NCBI GenBank assembly: GCA_022820725.1
Contig: JAJEFA010000007.1
Span: 1-64,000, forward strand
Source: Candidatus Binatia bacterium
GTDB taxonomy: Bacteria; Desulfobacterota; Binatia; Bin18
Reading direction: 5' to 3'
DNA: 64,000 nt
Shown: one piece after another, positions 17,391-26,082 of the stretch
How positions within the stretch are numbered: position 1 is the first letter of the stretch
Layout of the letters: each line of letters starts with the position of its first letter
Notes under the pieces: model-generated
Told to the model about the DNA's origin: nothing
Database searches by the model: none
Seen by the model: only the letters and a program-made list of their open reading frames with translations
Translations under genes and position numbers: made by a program

Positions 17391-17613
17391 GTCACCCCTC
17401 CTATATAGACGGCCTAGCAGAAGTGGAGGAATTATTCAAAGCCAATTTTCCTTTTTTCTTCCGCCTGTTACTACCCGTTACCGAATGAAGGTTCGTTCAG
17501 GGTAGTGCAGTATATTTCATTCACTCCGGCCTTACGGTGAATCCACAGCCGATCTTTTGTCAAAAGCTCTGGGCTGAGGATTCGAGCGTATAGTGAAGTA
17601 GACAACGCTTCCC

Positions 17614-18501
17614 TTAGCGGCGGTCGTATAGCGGGTGTCCCTTTCTCCCGAGGTGGACTTTCGCAACGTGGTCGGCTTCGAGATGGGCGATATACAGATC
17701 GTCAAAATTCGGCCCGCCAAAGGCGCAGTTGGTCGGTCCCTGCGTTTTTGTCCCGTCCGGATCGTCAAGAAGAACGGACAGGTGGCCATTCGGATCGAGC
17801 ACCACCAAGCGATTCACCATGGGTAGGGTAATAATGAGATGCTCTTCGGCATCAAAGGCCATGCCATCGGGCAACGCCCCTAAGTCTTCACCAAACACTT
17901 CGGAGCCGCCGTGGGTTCCGTCCTTATGCATCGCAATCCGAATGCAGTTATTCCGACTTGATTGCAGCACGTACACGGCCTGCTCTTGGGGGTCGATCGC
18001 CGTCCCGTTTGCGAAGTAGATGCCCGTCGTCACGACTTCTCCGCGTCCATCCGGTCGCAAGCGGACGAGGGCTCCTTTCGGGGATGGATTGCGCAGCTCT
18101 TCCATCAACTTGTCAAAGTTACCGAATGTCAGATCGGTCGAGTTGGACACATACAGGTTTCCCTCGGCGTCAAAAACCGGGAAATTCGGGAGGGTGAGTC
18201 TGATATCGCCAACCTGATCGGCAAACAGACTGACCTGGCCGTCCGGCGTGACTTTGAGCACCGCGGCCTTGCCGGGATCGCACACAAAGAGGTTCCCCTG
18301 TTGGTCGAGTGCCATCCCGGCTGGTCGGCCGCCCGTACGCGCGCATTCCGTGACGGTCCCATCCGGCGCCAGCTTGCGGATCACACCGTCCGTTCCCCCG
18401 CCATAGACGTTCCCTTCACGATCAACGACCACGCCCTCCGGACCTTTGAATCCAGTCGCCGCGGTTTCCACTTGGTCCAGACTGAGTTGTTGGTAGGCCA
18501 T
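17614..18501 (-). CDS. SMP-30/gluconolactonase-type beta-propeller protein (paralogue)
   Basis: The 295-residue protein aligns along its length with the SMP-30 protein at 9398-10306: GVVVDREGNVYGGG, GMALDQQGNLFVCD, LTLPNFPVFDAEGNLYVSNS, GTAIDPQEQAVYVLQSS and the end GHPLYDRR. A lactonase-type reaction with a divalent metal is known for the family; the substrate is unknown here. GGAGG lies close upstream of the ATG. Downstream 17391-17613 (223 bases) holds no gene that I can recognise. Confidence 0.88.
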   Translation of the reverse strand: MAYQQLSLDQVETAATGFKGPEGVVVDREGNVYGGGTDGVIRKLAPDGTVTECARTGGRPAGMALDQQGNLFVCDPGKAAVLKVTPDGQVSLFADQVGDIRLTLPNFPVFDAEGNLYVSNSTDLTFGNFDKLMEELRNPSPKGALVRLRPDGRGEVVTTGIYFANGTAIDPQEQAVYVLQSSRNNCIRIAMHKDGTHGGSEVFGEDLGALPDGMAFDAEEHLIITLPMVNRLVVLDPNGHLSVLLDDPDGTKTQGPTNCAFGGPNFDDLYIAHLEADHVAKVHLGRKGHPLYDRR

Positions 18502-18542
18502 GGTGTGCCTCCTGTGTAGTTCTCGTTAAAGATCAGGGGTTG

Positions 18543-19028
18543 CTATCTCCCCATCTTGAGCCGATTCTCTTGCGCCCAGCCCTCTTTGAAAGGGACGGTA
18601 AAATACGGGGTGAGCGACATCTTCTTAAACTTCCACTCGCCGTTCTGTCTGACATACTCGTCGTCATAGCGAGCAGCCACGAAATATGCCTCCCCTTTTG
18701 AGATGGTCTTTGCTTCGAGGTAGGCATAGCCCTTGCCCGTATCTCCCTGCACCTCAACCGCATGGTTATGCATAAACTGTTTGACAAAAGACAACAGACT
18801 TTCAACCCCTTGAAAAAACTTTGTCAGCTCGGCCCGGCCGGTGGCTTTACCCAGATAATCAAAATCGAGGACGGCATCCTCAGTGAACAGATCGGGGATA
18901 GCTTCCAGTTCCCCCTCGTTGATACACTCGTGATAGCGAAACCGGAGCGAGCGAACGGCTTCGCGGTCACTCAAATCCTGAATCTTCGCTTCCAGCGCCT
19001 GCAAACGGGCTTCGATATCCTGAGACAT
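18543..19028 (-). CDS. SnoaL-like / NTF2-fold protein
   Basis: About 161 residues. A short N-terminal coiled coil (DIEARLQALEAKIQDLSDREA) is followed by an NTF2-like cone: SLRFRYHECINEGELEAIPDLFTEDAVLDFDYLG, then YLEAKTISKGEAYFVAARYDDEYVR and WKFKKMSLTPYFTVPFKEGW (quoted in parts; the segments adjoin). The arrangement resembles bile-acid 7-alpha-dehydratase or scytalone-dehydratase-like members, but SnoaL folds also serve as isomerases or binding domains. The start at 19028 has GGGGGG 5 bases upstream. It is coupled to the esterase gene 13 bases before it. Confidence 0.85.
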   Translation of the reverse strand: MSQDIEARLQALEAKIQDLSDREAVRSLRFRYHECINEGELEAIPDLFTEDAVLDFDYLGKATGRAELTKFFQGVESLLSFVKQFMHNHAVEVQGDTGKGYAYLEAKTISKGEAYFVAARYDDEYVRQNGEWKFKKMSLTPYFTVPFKEGWAQENRLKMGR

Positions 19029-19041
19029 TGTTTCCCCCCTT

Positions 19042-20145
19042 TTAGCTTTGTTCTTTTGGTTCCAAACCCTCAAACCACGGCAGCACCAGGGTTTCGTTGA
19101 TGGTGTAGGTCAAAGCGTGGCTCCAGTCGGGCAGCTCGGTGTACTTCACCTTGTAGCCGATGTGTTCGAGCAGCTCATTTGATGAGCGAATGGCTTCAAC
19201 CGGAAAGATGAAATCATGCACACCGTGAATCACATGGATCGGCACATTGATGCCTCGCTTCTGTCGTAGCATGCCATCCGTGGCGGGGCTCAGTTCACCC
19301 GCAATAGGTGCGATCCCGGCAAAGAGTTCGGCCTGGTCCAAGCCCAGCAGATAGGTATAGGTCCCACCATCAGAGAGACCGGACAGATACACCCGGGAAC
19401 GATCAACCTGGTACGTCTCACACACGGTGTCAAACATGGTCCGGATAGACCGGCTGTCAACCGGCGGTTGCAGGACGGACCACGTCGGACCTAAGGACTT
19501 TGGCGACAGCAGCAGATAGCCCTTGCTCTTGGCGGGACGAAGCCATGTCCAGATATAGTCATCACCCCGGCCATACCCACCGTGAAGGCAGACGATGAGG
19601 GGCCAGGCTTTGTCGGGGCTATAGTATTCCGGGACATATAGCGAGTATTCGGCATGCTCCTGGGTCTGTGGCTGATGGATCATACCGACCGGGACCTCCA
19701 CACCGTCGGCTTGCGTCTCCAAGACATCGCGCTGGGACGCGGCCTCCGGTAGCAGCCAGTATCGGGAGAGCGTCGGGAGGTGGGCGCGCTGGTTGTATAA
19801 GAGATCCAGCCCACGACACAGCGAGAAACGACTGTTGACGAACGCCCCGCCAAAATTTGGCCCCGGCGCTCCGTCAAGAAAAGTTGTGCTGCAATTGTTC
19901 AGATGTGTCAGCGCGGCACAGAAGGCTGTCTGAAACTCGGCGAGTTCTTCGGGCGGTTCGAGGCTGGTAACACTGGAGAGGGCGGTTTCAAAAAAATCAC
20001 CAAGAGTGTCTCGTACCCGTCCCTGCGCCTCCGGGATCTTGCCGAAGTGCATATTCTCCTGAACGTCATCAAACGTTCGCAAAAAGAGCAGGATTTTTTC
20101 TTCCAGCGGTCGAAGAGATTCCTGGTACTGTTCCTGGCTCAGCAT
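19042..20145 (-). CDS. Alpha/beta-hydrolase esterase (PHB-depolymerase/feruloyl-esterase-like)
   Basis: About 367 residues. The C-terminal two thirds is an alpha/beta hydrolase: PLIVCLHGGYGRGDD (oxyanion region), YLSGLSDGGTYTY with nucleophile Ser in G-L-S-D-G, GVHDFIFP for the acid and DWSHAL for the His. The first 150 residues are helical and not recognised. No signal peptide is visible, so it acts in the cytosol, hydrolysing a carboxylic ester. The start at 20145 (MLSQEQYQ) is chosen because the longer frame begins with an unlikely Arg/Lys-rich stretch. Divergent from the PPOX gene. Confidence 0.83.
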   Translation of the reverse strand: MLSQEQYQESLRPLEEKILLFLRTFDDVQENMHFGKIPEAQGRVRDTLGDFFETALSSVTSLEPPEELAEFQTAFCAALTHLNNCSTTFLDGAPGPNFGGAFVNSRFSLCRGLDLLYNQRAHLPTLSRYWLLPEAASQRDVLETQADGVEVPVGMIHQPQTQEHAEYSLYVPEYYSPDKAWPLIVCLHGGYGRGDDYIWTWLRPAKSKGYLLLSPKSLGPTWSVLQPPVDSRSIRTMFDTVCETYQVDRSRVYLSGLSDGGTYTYLLGLDQAELFAGIAPIAGELSPATDGMLRQKRGINVPIHVIHGVHDFIFPVEAIRSSNELLEHIGYKVKYTELPDWSHALTYTINETLVLPWFEGLEPKEQS

Positions 20146-20278
20146 GCTTCTCTTGGCCCCCTTTCGCGTCTCTCTCTGCTTCTTTCTCCGTATGCGCCGC
20201 CTTTGTACAATCCTTTGCATCTGCTTGCAAATTGCCCTATCGTACGCAGGAGTTGGCTCGCACAATAAGGAGGGGATT

Positions 20279-20905
20279 ATGAGTACAGCAACGGCGCAGA
20301 GTGTCCCGCAAAATACAGACGAGTTAGCTGAGAGGTTTGGCGATCCGGATCAACTCGCCGTCAAGCACAAACTGCCCTATATCGATGAAGCCGCCGCGCG
20401 GTTTCTTGAGCAGTGTCCGTTTGTGATCGTCTCAACGGCAGACACTCAAGGGCGATGCGATGCCTCACCCAAAGGCGACCCGCCGGGCTTTATCAAAATC
20501 GCAGATGAACGCACCCTCTACCTCCCGGACCGGGCCGGCAACAAAATGTTCCAGAGCATCAATAATATCCTGGAGAACCCGCACGTCGGCCTGCTCTTTC
20601 TCATTCCTGGCGAGGAGTGGACCATGCGCATCAACGGTCATGCCCGTATTACCGACGAGCCTCAGCTCTTGGAAAAGCTCAGCGCTCGGGGTCGTCCGGC
20701 CCAGCTTGCCATCGAAGTCACCGTCGAAGAATGCTACTTCCACTGTCCCAAGTCGTTCAAACGAGCCGAGTTGTGGAACGCGGACAAATTCCATAGCTAC
20801 GAGGGTGACTCGTGGGGTGTCATCCTGGCGCAACGGACGGAGATGGAAAAAAGAAAAGCCGTGGAGCTGGATGATATGATCGAAGAGGCGGTCAAGGATT
20901 TGTAG
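20279..20905 (+). CDS. PPOX-type FMN-binding flavoprotein
   Basis: About 208 residues of the pyridoxamine-5'-phosphate-oxidase-like split-barrel family, in the long subgroup often called MSMEG_1061-type. Landmarks are FVIVSTADTQGRCDASPKGD, LYLPDRAGNKMFQS (FMN phosphate contacts) and VGLLFLIPG. AAGGAGGGG lies 5 bases before the ATG at 20279. Members bind FMN or F420 and oxidise or reduce unknown small molecules. The next gene starts 29 bases downstream, so the two are probably co-transcribed. Confidence 0.87.
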   Translation: MSTATAQSVPQNTDELAERFGDPDQLAVKHKLPYIDEAAARFLEQCPFVIVSTADTQGRCDASPKGDPPGFIKIADERTLYLPDRAGNKMFQSINNILENPHVGLLFLIPGEEWTMRINGHARITDEPQLLEKLSARGRPAQLAIEVTVEECYFHCPKSFKRAELWNADKFHSYEGDSWGVILAQRTEMEKRKAVELDDMIEEAVKDL

Positions 20906-20934
20906 CGGCCATCGACCCGATTCGTGAGGATGGC

Positions 20935-21738
20935 ATGCCAACGCTACGTATCGACGAGTCCCTCGATCTGTACTACGAACTCGACGATTTTACCGATCCC
21001 TGGACCGCCCCGGAAACCATTCTCCTCGTACACGGCGTTGCCGATACGAGCCAAGCCTGGTTCGCCTGGGTGCCACGTCTGGCCCGGCAATTTCGGGTGC
21101 TGCGGCCGGACCTGAGAGGTTTCGGGTATTCTTCTGTTCCGCCGGCGGACTATGGCTGGTCTCTGCAGAGCTTTGCCCAAGACCTCCGGACGCTGCTCGA
21201 TCAATTGGAAATTGTGGCCGTGCACGTGGTAGGACAGCGTGTGGGTGGAAGTGTTGCTATGCAATTTGCGCATGACCATCCCGACCGGGTCAAAAGCCTG
21301 ACCGTCATCGGTGGGCCGGCGACGCTTTCCAAAAGTGCACTCAACCCGGACGCCTGGCTCACACAGGTCCAACAGGACGGGGTCGAAGCCTGGGCACGCA
21401 GTACAATGGACCGTCGTTTGGGCAATGTCAGCCCGGCGATGAAGGAGTGGTGGATTCGCGCCATGGGCAAGGCATCACCCGAGGTGATGGCCGGCATCTT
21501 TCGCTATGTCGGGAATATGGACATCACTGCCCTGCTCCCCCAGATTCAGGCTCCAACCCTGGTAATCACCAGCGACCGGAGCGCGCTGGCTCCAGTCGAA
21601 ACAGTACGTGATTGGCAAACGCGGATTCCGAACTCGCGGCTTCTGGTTTTACCCAGTGCTGCCTATCATCTTGCGGCGGCGCTGCCGGAAGAATGTGCAG
21701 CGGCAACGCTCAGGTTTATTGCCAGCCTCACCGATTGA
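20935..21738 (+). CDS. Alpha/beta-hydrolase-fold protein lacking the usual nucleophile
   Basis: The 267-residue protein has the alpha/beta-hydrolase layout: LLVHGVADTSQAW (oxyanion loop), RPDLRGFGYSS, then VVGQRVGGSVAMQFAHDHP where the nucleophile elbow should read G-x-S-x-G, and a late His in SAAYHLAAALP with Asp in ITSDRS. The elbow reads G-Q-R-V-G, so Ser is replaced by Arg (codon CGT; AGT would be Ser). Unless this is a sequence error, the classical ester-hydrolase mechanism is not available. A short hairpin (21806-21826) follows. Confidence 0.82.
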   Translation: MPTLRIDESLDLYYELDDFTDPWTAPETILLVHGVADTSQAWFAWVPRLARQFRVLRPDLRGFGYSSVPPADYGWSLQSFAQDLRTLLDQLEIVAVHVVGQRVGGSVAMQFAHDHPDRVKSLTVIGGPATLSKSALNPDAWLTQVQQDGVEAWARSTMDRRLGNVSPAMKEWWIRAMGKASPEVMAGIFRYVGNMDITALLPQIQAPTLVITSDRSALAPVETVRDWQTRIPNSRLLVLPSAAYHLAAALPEECAAATLRFIASLTD

Positions 21739-21805
21739 ATACTTTTCTCCACCTGTGCCGACAGACTACCGTCTGCGGCACATTCTCCAGCGCTACATGT
21801 AAGGC

Positions 21806-21826
21806 GGCCAGGGTGAGGCCCTGGCC
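21806..21826. terminator. Hairpin between convergent genes
   Basis: GGCCAGGG and CCCTGGCC form a perfect 8-base-pair stem with a 5-base loop, between the hydrolase (+) and the NIPSNAP gene (-). On the plus strand it is followed by CTTCTTAG, only a weak T-tract. Confidence 0.6.
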
Positions 21827-21836
21827 CTTCTTAGTA

Positions 21837-22148
21837 CTACTGTAGGGGCGAGAAGCTGGCCGGGGTCAGGATCTTGTTGTACTGACTGACAACCATGCCT
21901 TGGGCCTTGGGACGGAACGCTTGCATCTCAGGGTCTGCTCCCTGGGCTGCGCGGGCTTGGGCTCGATGATTCATATCCTCATAGGCCCAAATGTGGACGA
22001 CCTCGTTTAACGGGCCGACCTCGGTTGACCACCAGCCGACCAGTTTGGAGTATTTGCTGATGACCGGCAGTCCTTCTTTTTCTATGAGCGCCTGAAACTC
22101 CGGCACCTTCCCCGGTTGCAGCGTATACACACGCATCTCATACACCAT
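21837..22148 (-). CDS. NIPSNAP-family protein
   Basis: About 103 residues with the ferredoxin-like NIPSNAP pattern: MVYEMRVYTLQPGKVPEF at the N-terminus, then KLVGWWSTEVGPLNEVVHIW and a closing strand ending in MVVSQYNKIL. The family forms dimeric alpha-beta barrels; the reaction is not established, although members are common beside catabolic genes. The start at 22148 is preceded by GGGAGG, whereas a longer frame to 22199 lacks a site. It stands 75 bases before the Sel1-repeat gene on the same strand. Confidence 0.88.
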   Translation of the reverse strand: MVYEMRVYTLQPGKVPEFQALIEKEGLPVISKYSKLVGWWSTEVGPLNEVVHIWAYEDMNHRAQARAAQGADPEMQAFRPKAQGMVVSQYNKILTPASFSPLQ

Positions 22149-22223
22149 AGTCTGATCCTCCCTGTTTTTGAGATTTTCAATTCCCAACAAAAGCCCCACA
22201 TATCACTCTCGGCCCAGCCCGTA

Positions 22224-23039
22224 CTACTCTGCCCCTTGCCTACGCGCCGCCCACTCGCGTGCCAAGCGCTGGGCTTCGGCAATCTGGGCTGGGGTCATTT
22301 GTTTTGCAACAGTATCGCGCAGTTCGCGCGCCTCTTCAAAATTCGTCCCGGCGAGATTGAGCCACATATGAGCCAGAGTGTAATCCTGCTGAACTCCCTG
22401 ACCATTCTCGTAGAGGCGACCGAGATTGGCCTGCGCGACAGGATTTCCCTGTTCGGCGGCCCGGCGATACCATTTCACCGCCTCGGTATAATCCTGCGCG
22501 ACACCTTGGCCGACGTTGTACGTATAGCCAAGATTAGCCTGCGCATCCGCGTAGCCCTGCTCAGCAGCCCGGCGGTACCATTTCACGGCCTCAGCATCAT
22601 CCTCCGGGACGCCTTGGCCCACGTCGTACATGTGGCCGAGCTTATTCTGCGCGATAGGGAGTCCCTGTTCAGCAGCGAGGCGACACCATTTTACCGCCTC
22701 GCTATAGTCCTGCGGGACCCCTTGGCCCTCATGGTACATGATACTGAGATTATTCTGCGCGGTCGCGTCTCCGGCTTCAGCGGCTTGACGATACCATTTT
22801 GCCGCCTCGGTATAATCCTGCGGGACCCCTTGGCCCTCATGGTACATGTAGCCGAGATTGGACTGCGCACTGACGTTTCCGGCTTCAGCGGCCGCTCGGC
22901 AGGCAACGAACTGAGTTGTAGGTGCCACATCGGTCTTGAAGCAATCCGCGGTATCAACATCTTCTGCCGTAATGGGGCGTACTCCCACACAGACCCACAA
23001 CAAGGCGAGACAGATGAGAAGCCCCCCAATAGGTCTCAT
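22224..23039 (-). CDS. Exported Sel1-repeat (SLR) protein
   Basis: The 271-residue protein has a signal peptide (hydrophobic residues 5-22, cleavage near ITAED) and then about six 36-residue Sel1-like repeats with the pattern A-Q-x-N-L-G-x-M-Y-x-x-G-Q-G-V-P-Q-D-Y. Such alpha-solenoids act as periplasmic adaptors. The DNA copies of the repeat are very alike, which suggests recent duplication. GGAGGAG lies upstream of the ATG. The partner is unknown; the neighbours are enzymes rather than envelope genes. Confidence 0.9.
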   Translation of the reverse strand: MRPIGGLLICLALLWVCVGVRPITAEDVDTADCFKTDVAPTTQFVACRAAAEAGNVSAQSNLGYMYHEGQGVPQDYTEAAKWYRQAAEAGDATAQNNLSIMYHEGQGVPQDYSEAVKWCRLAAEQGLPIAQNKLGHMYDVGQGVPEDDAEAVKWYRRAAEQGYADAQANLGYTYNVGQGVAQDYTEAVKWYRRAAEQGNPVAQANLGRLYENGQGVQQDYTLAHMWLNLAGTNFEEARELRDTVAKQMTPAQIAEAQRLAREWAARRQGAE

Positions 23040-23093
23040 GGTGACTTTTTCTCCTCCTTCACTAAAGCGGAAGCGAAGAGACCTGGAAGTGCA

Positions 23094-24296
23094 TTACGCA
23101 AACTCGGGGGCGACCTTGGTGGCAAACAGCTCGATGTCTTCGAGGAGTTGGTCTTGGGGTTCGAGCCCGTTGTAGGCGACCAGAGAAAAATACTCGAACG
23201 GAATCTCCTCATAGACCTCGGCCACCTGTCGTTTGACATCATCGACGGTACCGGCCACGATCAGCCCCGTGTTGAGCACCCGCTCAAGCATGGACCCGTT
23301 GCCCTCGCTGAGTAAAACCGGGAAGAAGTGTGAGGCAAATTCCGAGAAAAACGGTACGATACATTTTTCCACTTTCTCGTAGGCCGCTTCGCGCGTCTTT
23401 CCAACATACAAGAAGCGCAACAAGCCCTGCCCCTGTCCGGGGCTGAGTGTCTGCCCACGCTGGGCCGCGCCTTCCCGGTAGGCAGCATCCTGGATACGTG
23501 CCCCGGCCATAGGCGCAAAATAGCAACAGGTAAAATCCTGCTCACCCGACCAACGCGCCGAGTCCGCACTACCCGACGAACTAATAAAGACCGGTGGATG
23601 TGGTCGTTGGTAGGGCGCCGGCACCACGCTGATCCGACTGACGCGGTTGTGCTCGTCAATCTCTCCAGGCGCGCCATATTCCCGGGCACACGGGTAGGCC
23701 GGATAGTCGTCAATACCTTCGTGCGGGAACGGCACTTTGAAGAACTCGCCGTTGTACGAAAAACTCGGTTCGGTCCAGGCTTTTTTGACAATGGTGACCA
23801 TCTCACGAAAGATCTCCTGGTTGACATCGTCGGCCGTGGCCTGCTGCTCGGACTCGCGGTTCGACAAGGTTGGCAGCGTGTTGTACTGCTGCCCGAGCGT
23901 TCTGACCCAACGGGCCTGATAGCCCCGGGCAAAGCCGACAAAGAACCGCCCTTTGAGAATATGATCCAGCACCGCAGTCTCTTCGGCGACGCGCAACGGA
24001 TTTTGCGTGCCCATGACATAGCCTAACTGCCCCATCCGCATCTGTTTGGCATACGGGCCTAACCAGGCGTTCATCAGTCCGGGAGTGGGCAGCATCTCAA
24101 ATCCCTCAGAGTGGAAATGGTGCTCGATAAAGCTCATACCCCAATAGCCAAGCTCATCAGCGGCTTTCACGATGTCGACCATGCCGTCAATGATCTGGGC
24201 ATAACGTTCAACATTACGTCCGACAGGGCGCAACTCCCGCCGTTCTTCGTTGGAGCGCACCGGCATTGAGGGAACCATTTGAATCATTGTTTTCAT
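23094..24296 (-). CDS. Luciferase-like (LLM class) flavin-dependent oxidoreductase
   Basis: The 400-residue protein has the luciferase-like fold: GMSFIEHHFHSEGFEMLPTP (conserved His pair), QMRMGQLGYVMG, FFVGFARGYQARW and HPPVFISSSGS. It is longer than the gene at 16362-17390 and only distantly similar. Substrate and flavin are unknown; long LLM proteins of this type often take part in degradation of sulfur compounds, terpenes or polyketide-like molecules. GGAGG precedes the ATG. Divergent from the thiolase-like gene across 127 bases. Confidence 0.87.
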   Translation of the reverse strand: MKTMIQMVPSMPVRSNEERRELRPVGRNVERYAQIIDGMVDIVKAADELGYWGMSFIEHHFHSEGFEMLPTPGLMNAWLGPYAKQMRMGQLGYVMGTQNPLRVAEETAVLDHILKGRFFVGFARGYQARWVRTLGQQYNTLPTLSNRESEQQATADDVNQEIFREMVTIVKKAWTEPSFSYNGEFFKVPFPHEGIDDYPAYPCAREYGAPGEIDEHNRVSRISVVPAPYQRPHPPVFISSSGSADSARWSGEQDFTCCYFAPMAGARIQDAAYREGAAQRGQTLSPGQGQGLLRFLYVGKTREAAYEKVEKCIVPFFSEFASHFFPVLLSEGNGSMLERVLNTGLIVAGTVDDVKRQVAEVYEEIPFEYFSLVAYNGLEPQDQLLEDIELFATKVAPEFA

Positions 24297-24423
24297 TACG
24301 AAGTCCTCCTGAGTGACCTTCCTGCCTTATCCGTCAGTGTCCGCTTTCGTCAAGCGTCCGAGCGTCACACGCCTTGCACCCTCCCCCAGACTTCGACTAC
24401 GCTCCGAGCCGGAGGGGTAACGT

Positions 24424-25560
24424 ATGGGGCTTCAGGAACTGTCTGACACCGTCTGCATTGTTGGTGTGGGCGATACCAAACAAGGCGCAGTCCCGGACAA
24501 GACTGGCGACGAGTTAGCCATAGAGGCGGCTCGGGCAGCGTTAGAAGATTGCGGTCTGAAGAAAGACGATATTGACGGCTTATTTGTGCAGCCCAGCTAT
24601 GGGAGGCAAGGCGATTATCTCAAAGTTGGGCTGATGCTCGGTCTCAATCCCAGGGTTGGGGGCGCGGTCGAGGCATCAGGGGCAACAGGCTGTTATATGA
24701 TTCAGCACGCCGCCCTGCTGCTCAACGCGGGCATGGCCAATTATATCCTGCTGGTGTACGGCACGAACCAGAAGACGAATCGGAATAGATTCGGTGGAGC
24801 CCTGCTCGAAGAACACGCACCCTACGGCGCCTTTAATCCATCCGGACCGTTTGCGTTTGCCTTTCGGCGTCACATGCATTTGTACGGGACGACCGAAGAG
24901 CAGCTCGCCACGATTGCGATTAACCAGCGCGCGCATGCCGGGCTGAACCCCAAAGCCGTCCAGCAAACACCGATCACGCTCGACGATTATATGAGTGCCC
25001 GTTACATTGTGGAGCCCCTCAGATTATTTGACTATTGCTATATTACCGACGGTGGGCACGCCTTTATCCTGACAACGGCGGACCGCGCGACAGACCTGAA
25101 AAAGCCACCGGTCTATATCCGGGGGATGGGTCGCCAAGAGGCTTTTCGCGCATATGAAACGCCCGACCTGGTGATGCAGAGTTTTCAGCAGGAAGCGGTC
25201 GCCGAGATGGTCTTTGATATGGCTGGGTGCACGCCACAGGACATGCAAGCCTTATATGTCCAAGATGCGTACAGCCCAGCAGTGATCGCAGCCTTAGAAA
25301 ATTACGGCTTTTGTCCACGTGGTGAATCCGGGCGCTGGATTCAAGACGGGCGCATCGCTCTGGGCGGCGAACTCCCGCTGAACGTCAACGGGGGGCAATT
25401 GTCTGAAACCTATATGGTTGGCTGGCAAAACACCTGTGACGCCGTGCGGCAATTGCGAGGAGAATGCGGCGCGCGGCAGATCAAGGCTGTGGAACGCCTC
25501 ATGTGTACGTACACCGGCGGCTTGCGTGAGCATGCCGGCGCGTTGATTTTACGAAGCTAA
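24424..25560 (+). CDS. Thiolase-superfamily protein paired with DUF35
   Basis: The 378-residue protein has the SCP2/lipid-transfer thiolase layout: VGVGDTKQG, ALEDCGLKKDDIDGLFVQ, VEASGATGCYMIQHA, LYVQDAYSPAVIAALE and LGGELPLNVNGGQLS. The nucleophile position (normally E-A-S-C-A-S-G) reads E-A-S-G-A-T-G, so the acylating Cys is Gly. In actinobacterial steroid degradation, Ltp2-type members pair with a DUF35 protein and work as retro-aldolases rather than thiolases; a similar aldol cleavage is a reasonable hypothesis here. The DUF35 gene starts 16 bases downstream. GGAGGGG precedes the ATG. Confidence 0.85.
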   Translation: MGLQELSDTVCIVGVGDTKQGAVPDKTGDELAIEAARAALEDCGLKKDDIDGLFVQPSYGRQGDYLKVGLMLGLNPRVGGAVEASGATGCYMIQHAALLLNAGMANYILLVYGTNQKTNRNRFGGALLEEHAPYGAFNPSGPFAFAFRRHMHLYGTTEEQLATIAINQRAHAGLNPKAVQQTPITLDDYMSARYIVEPLRLFDYCYITDGGHAFILTTADRATDLKKPPVYIRGMGRQEAFRAYETPDLVMQSFQQEAVAEMVFDMAGCTPQDMQALYVQDAYSPAVIAALENYGFCPRGESGRWIQDGRIALGGELPLNVNGGQLSETYMVGWQNTCDAVRQLRGECGARQIKAVERLMCTYTGGLREHAGALILRS

Positions 25561-25575
25561 ACCGGAGAAAGACCC

Positions 25576-25998
25576 ATGTCCGACTATAACAAACCCCTGC
25601 CCGTGATCGAAAAATGGAACGAACCGTATTGGCAAGCCGCCAAACGCCATGAGTTCGTTGCCCAACGCTGCCCAGCCTGCGGCTATATCCACCTGCCACC
25701 TGGACCGGTCTGTACGAACTGTCTCGGCCCGGACCAAGTCTGGGTTCAACTCAGCGGCAAGGGCAGCATTTACTCGTATGGCATTTACCATCAGCAGTGG
25801 CACCCCGGTTTTGCCGACGACATCCCCTACAACGTCGCGCTTATTGATCTGGATGAAGGACTCCAGATTGTGAGCCAAGTCGTTGATTGTGAGAATGATG
25901 CCCTTGGCTGTGGTCTACGGGTTGAAGTCACCTTTGATGATGTGACTCCAGAAATTACGTTGCCAAAATTCCGTCTCGTAGGGACGAAGCAAGCCTAG
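25576..25998 (+). CDS. DUF35 OB-fold / zinc-ribbon protein
   Basis: The 140-residue protein has an N-terminal rubredoxin-like zinc ribbon (C-P-A-C at about 34-37 and C-T-N-C at about 49-52), followed by an OB-fold (SGKGSIYSYGIYHQQWHP, YNVALIDLDEG, VEVTFDDVTPEI). DUF35 proteins bind thiolase-superfamily partners and help hold acyl-CoA. The pairing with the upstream gene, 16 bases away, is typical for this complex. GGAGAAAGA precedes the ATG. Confidence 0.9.
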   Translation: MSDYNKPLPVIEKWNEPYWQAAKRHEFVAQRCPACGYIHLPPGPVCTNCLGPDQVWVQLSGKGSIYSYGIYHQQWHPGFADDIPYNVALIDLDEGLQIVSQVVDCENDALGCGLRVEVTFDDVTPEITLPKFRLVGTKQA

Positions 25999-26082
25999 CG
26001 GCGAAGCCTCAACTCCAGAGCTCACTTTGGAGGTGGCTTGGAGAAGGTGGCGGGCTACCCTGTTGTAAAAAGGAGGAATCAC

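Noticed and set aside
22116-23315. Plus-strand frame of 399 codons with internal repeats
   Set aside because: The repeats are the mirror image of the Sel1 repeats in the minus-strand gene; it has no signal of its own.
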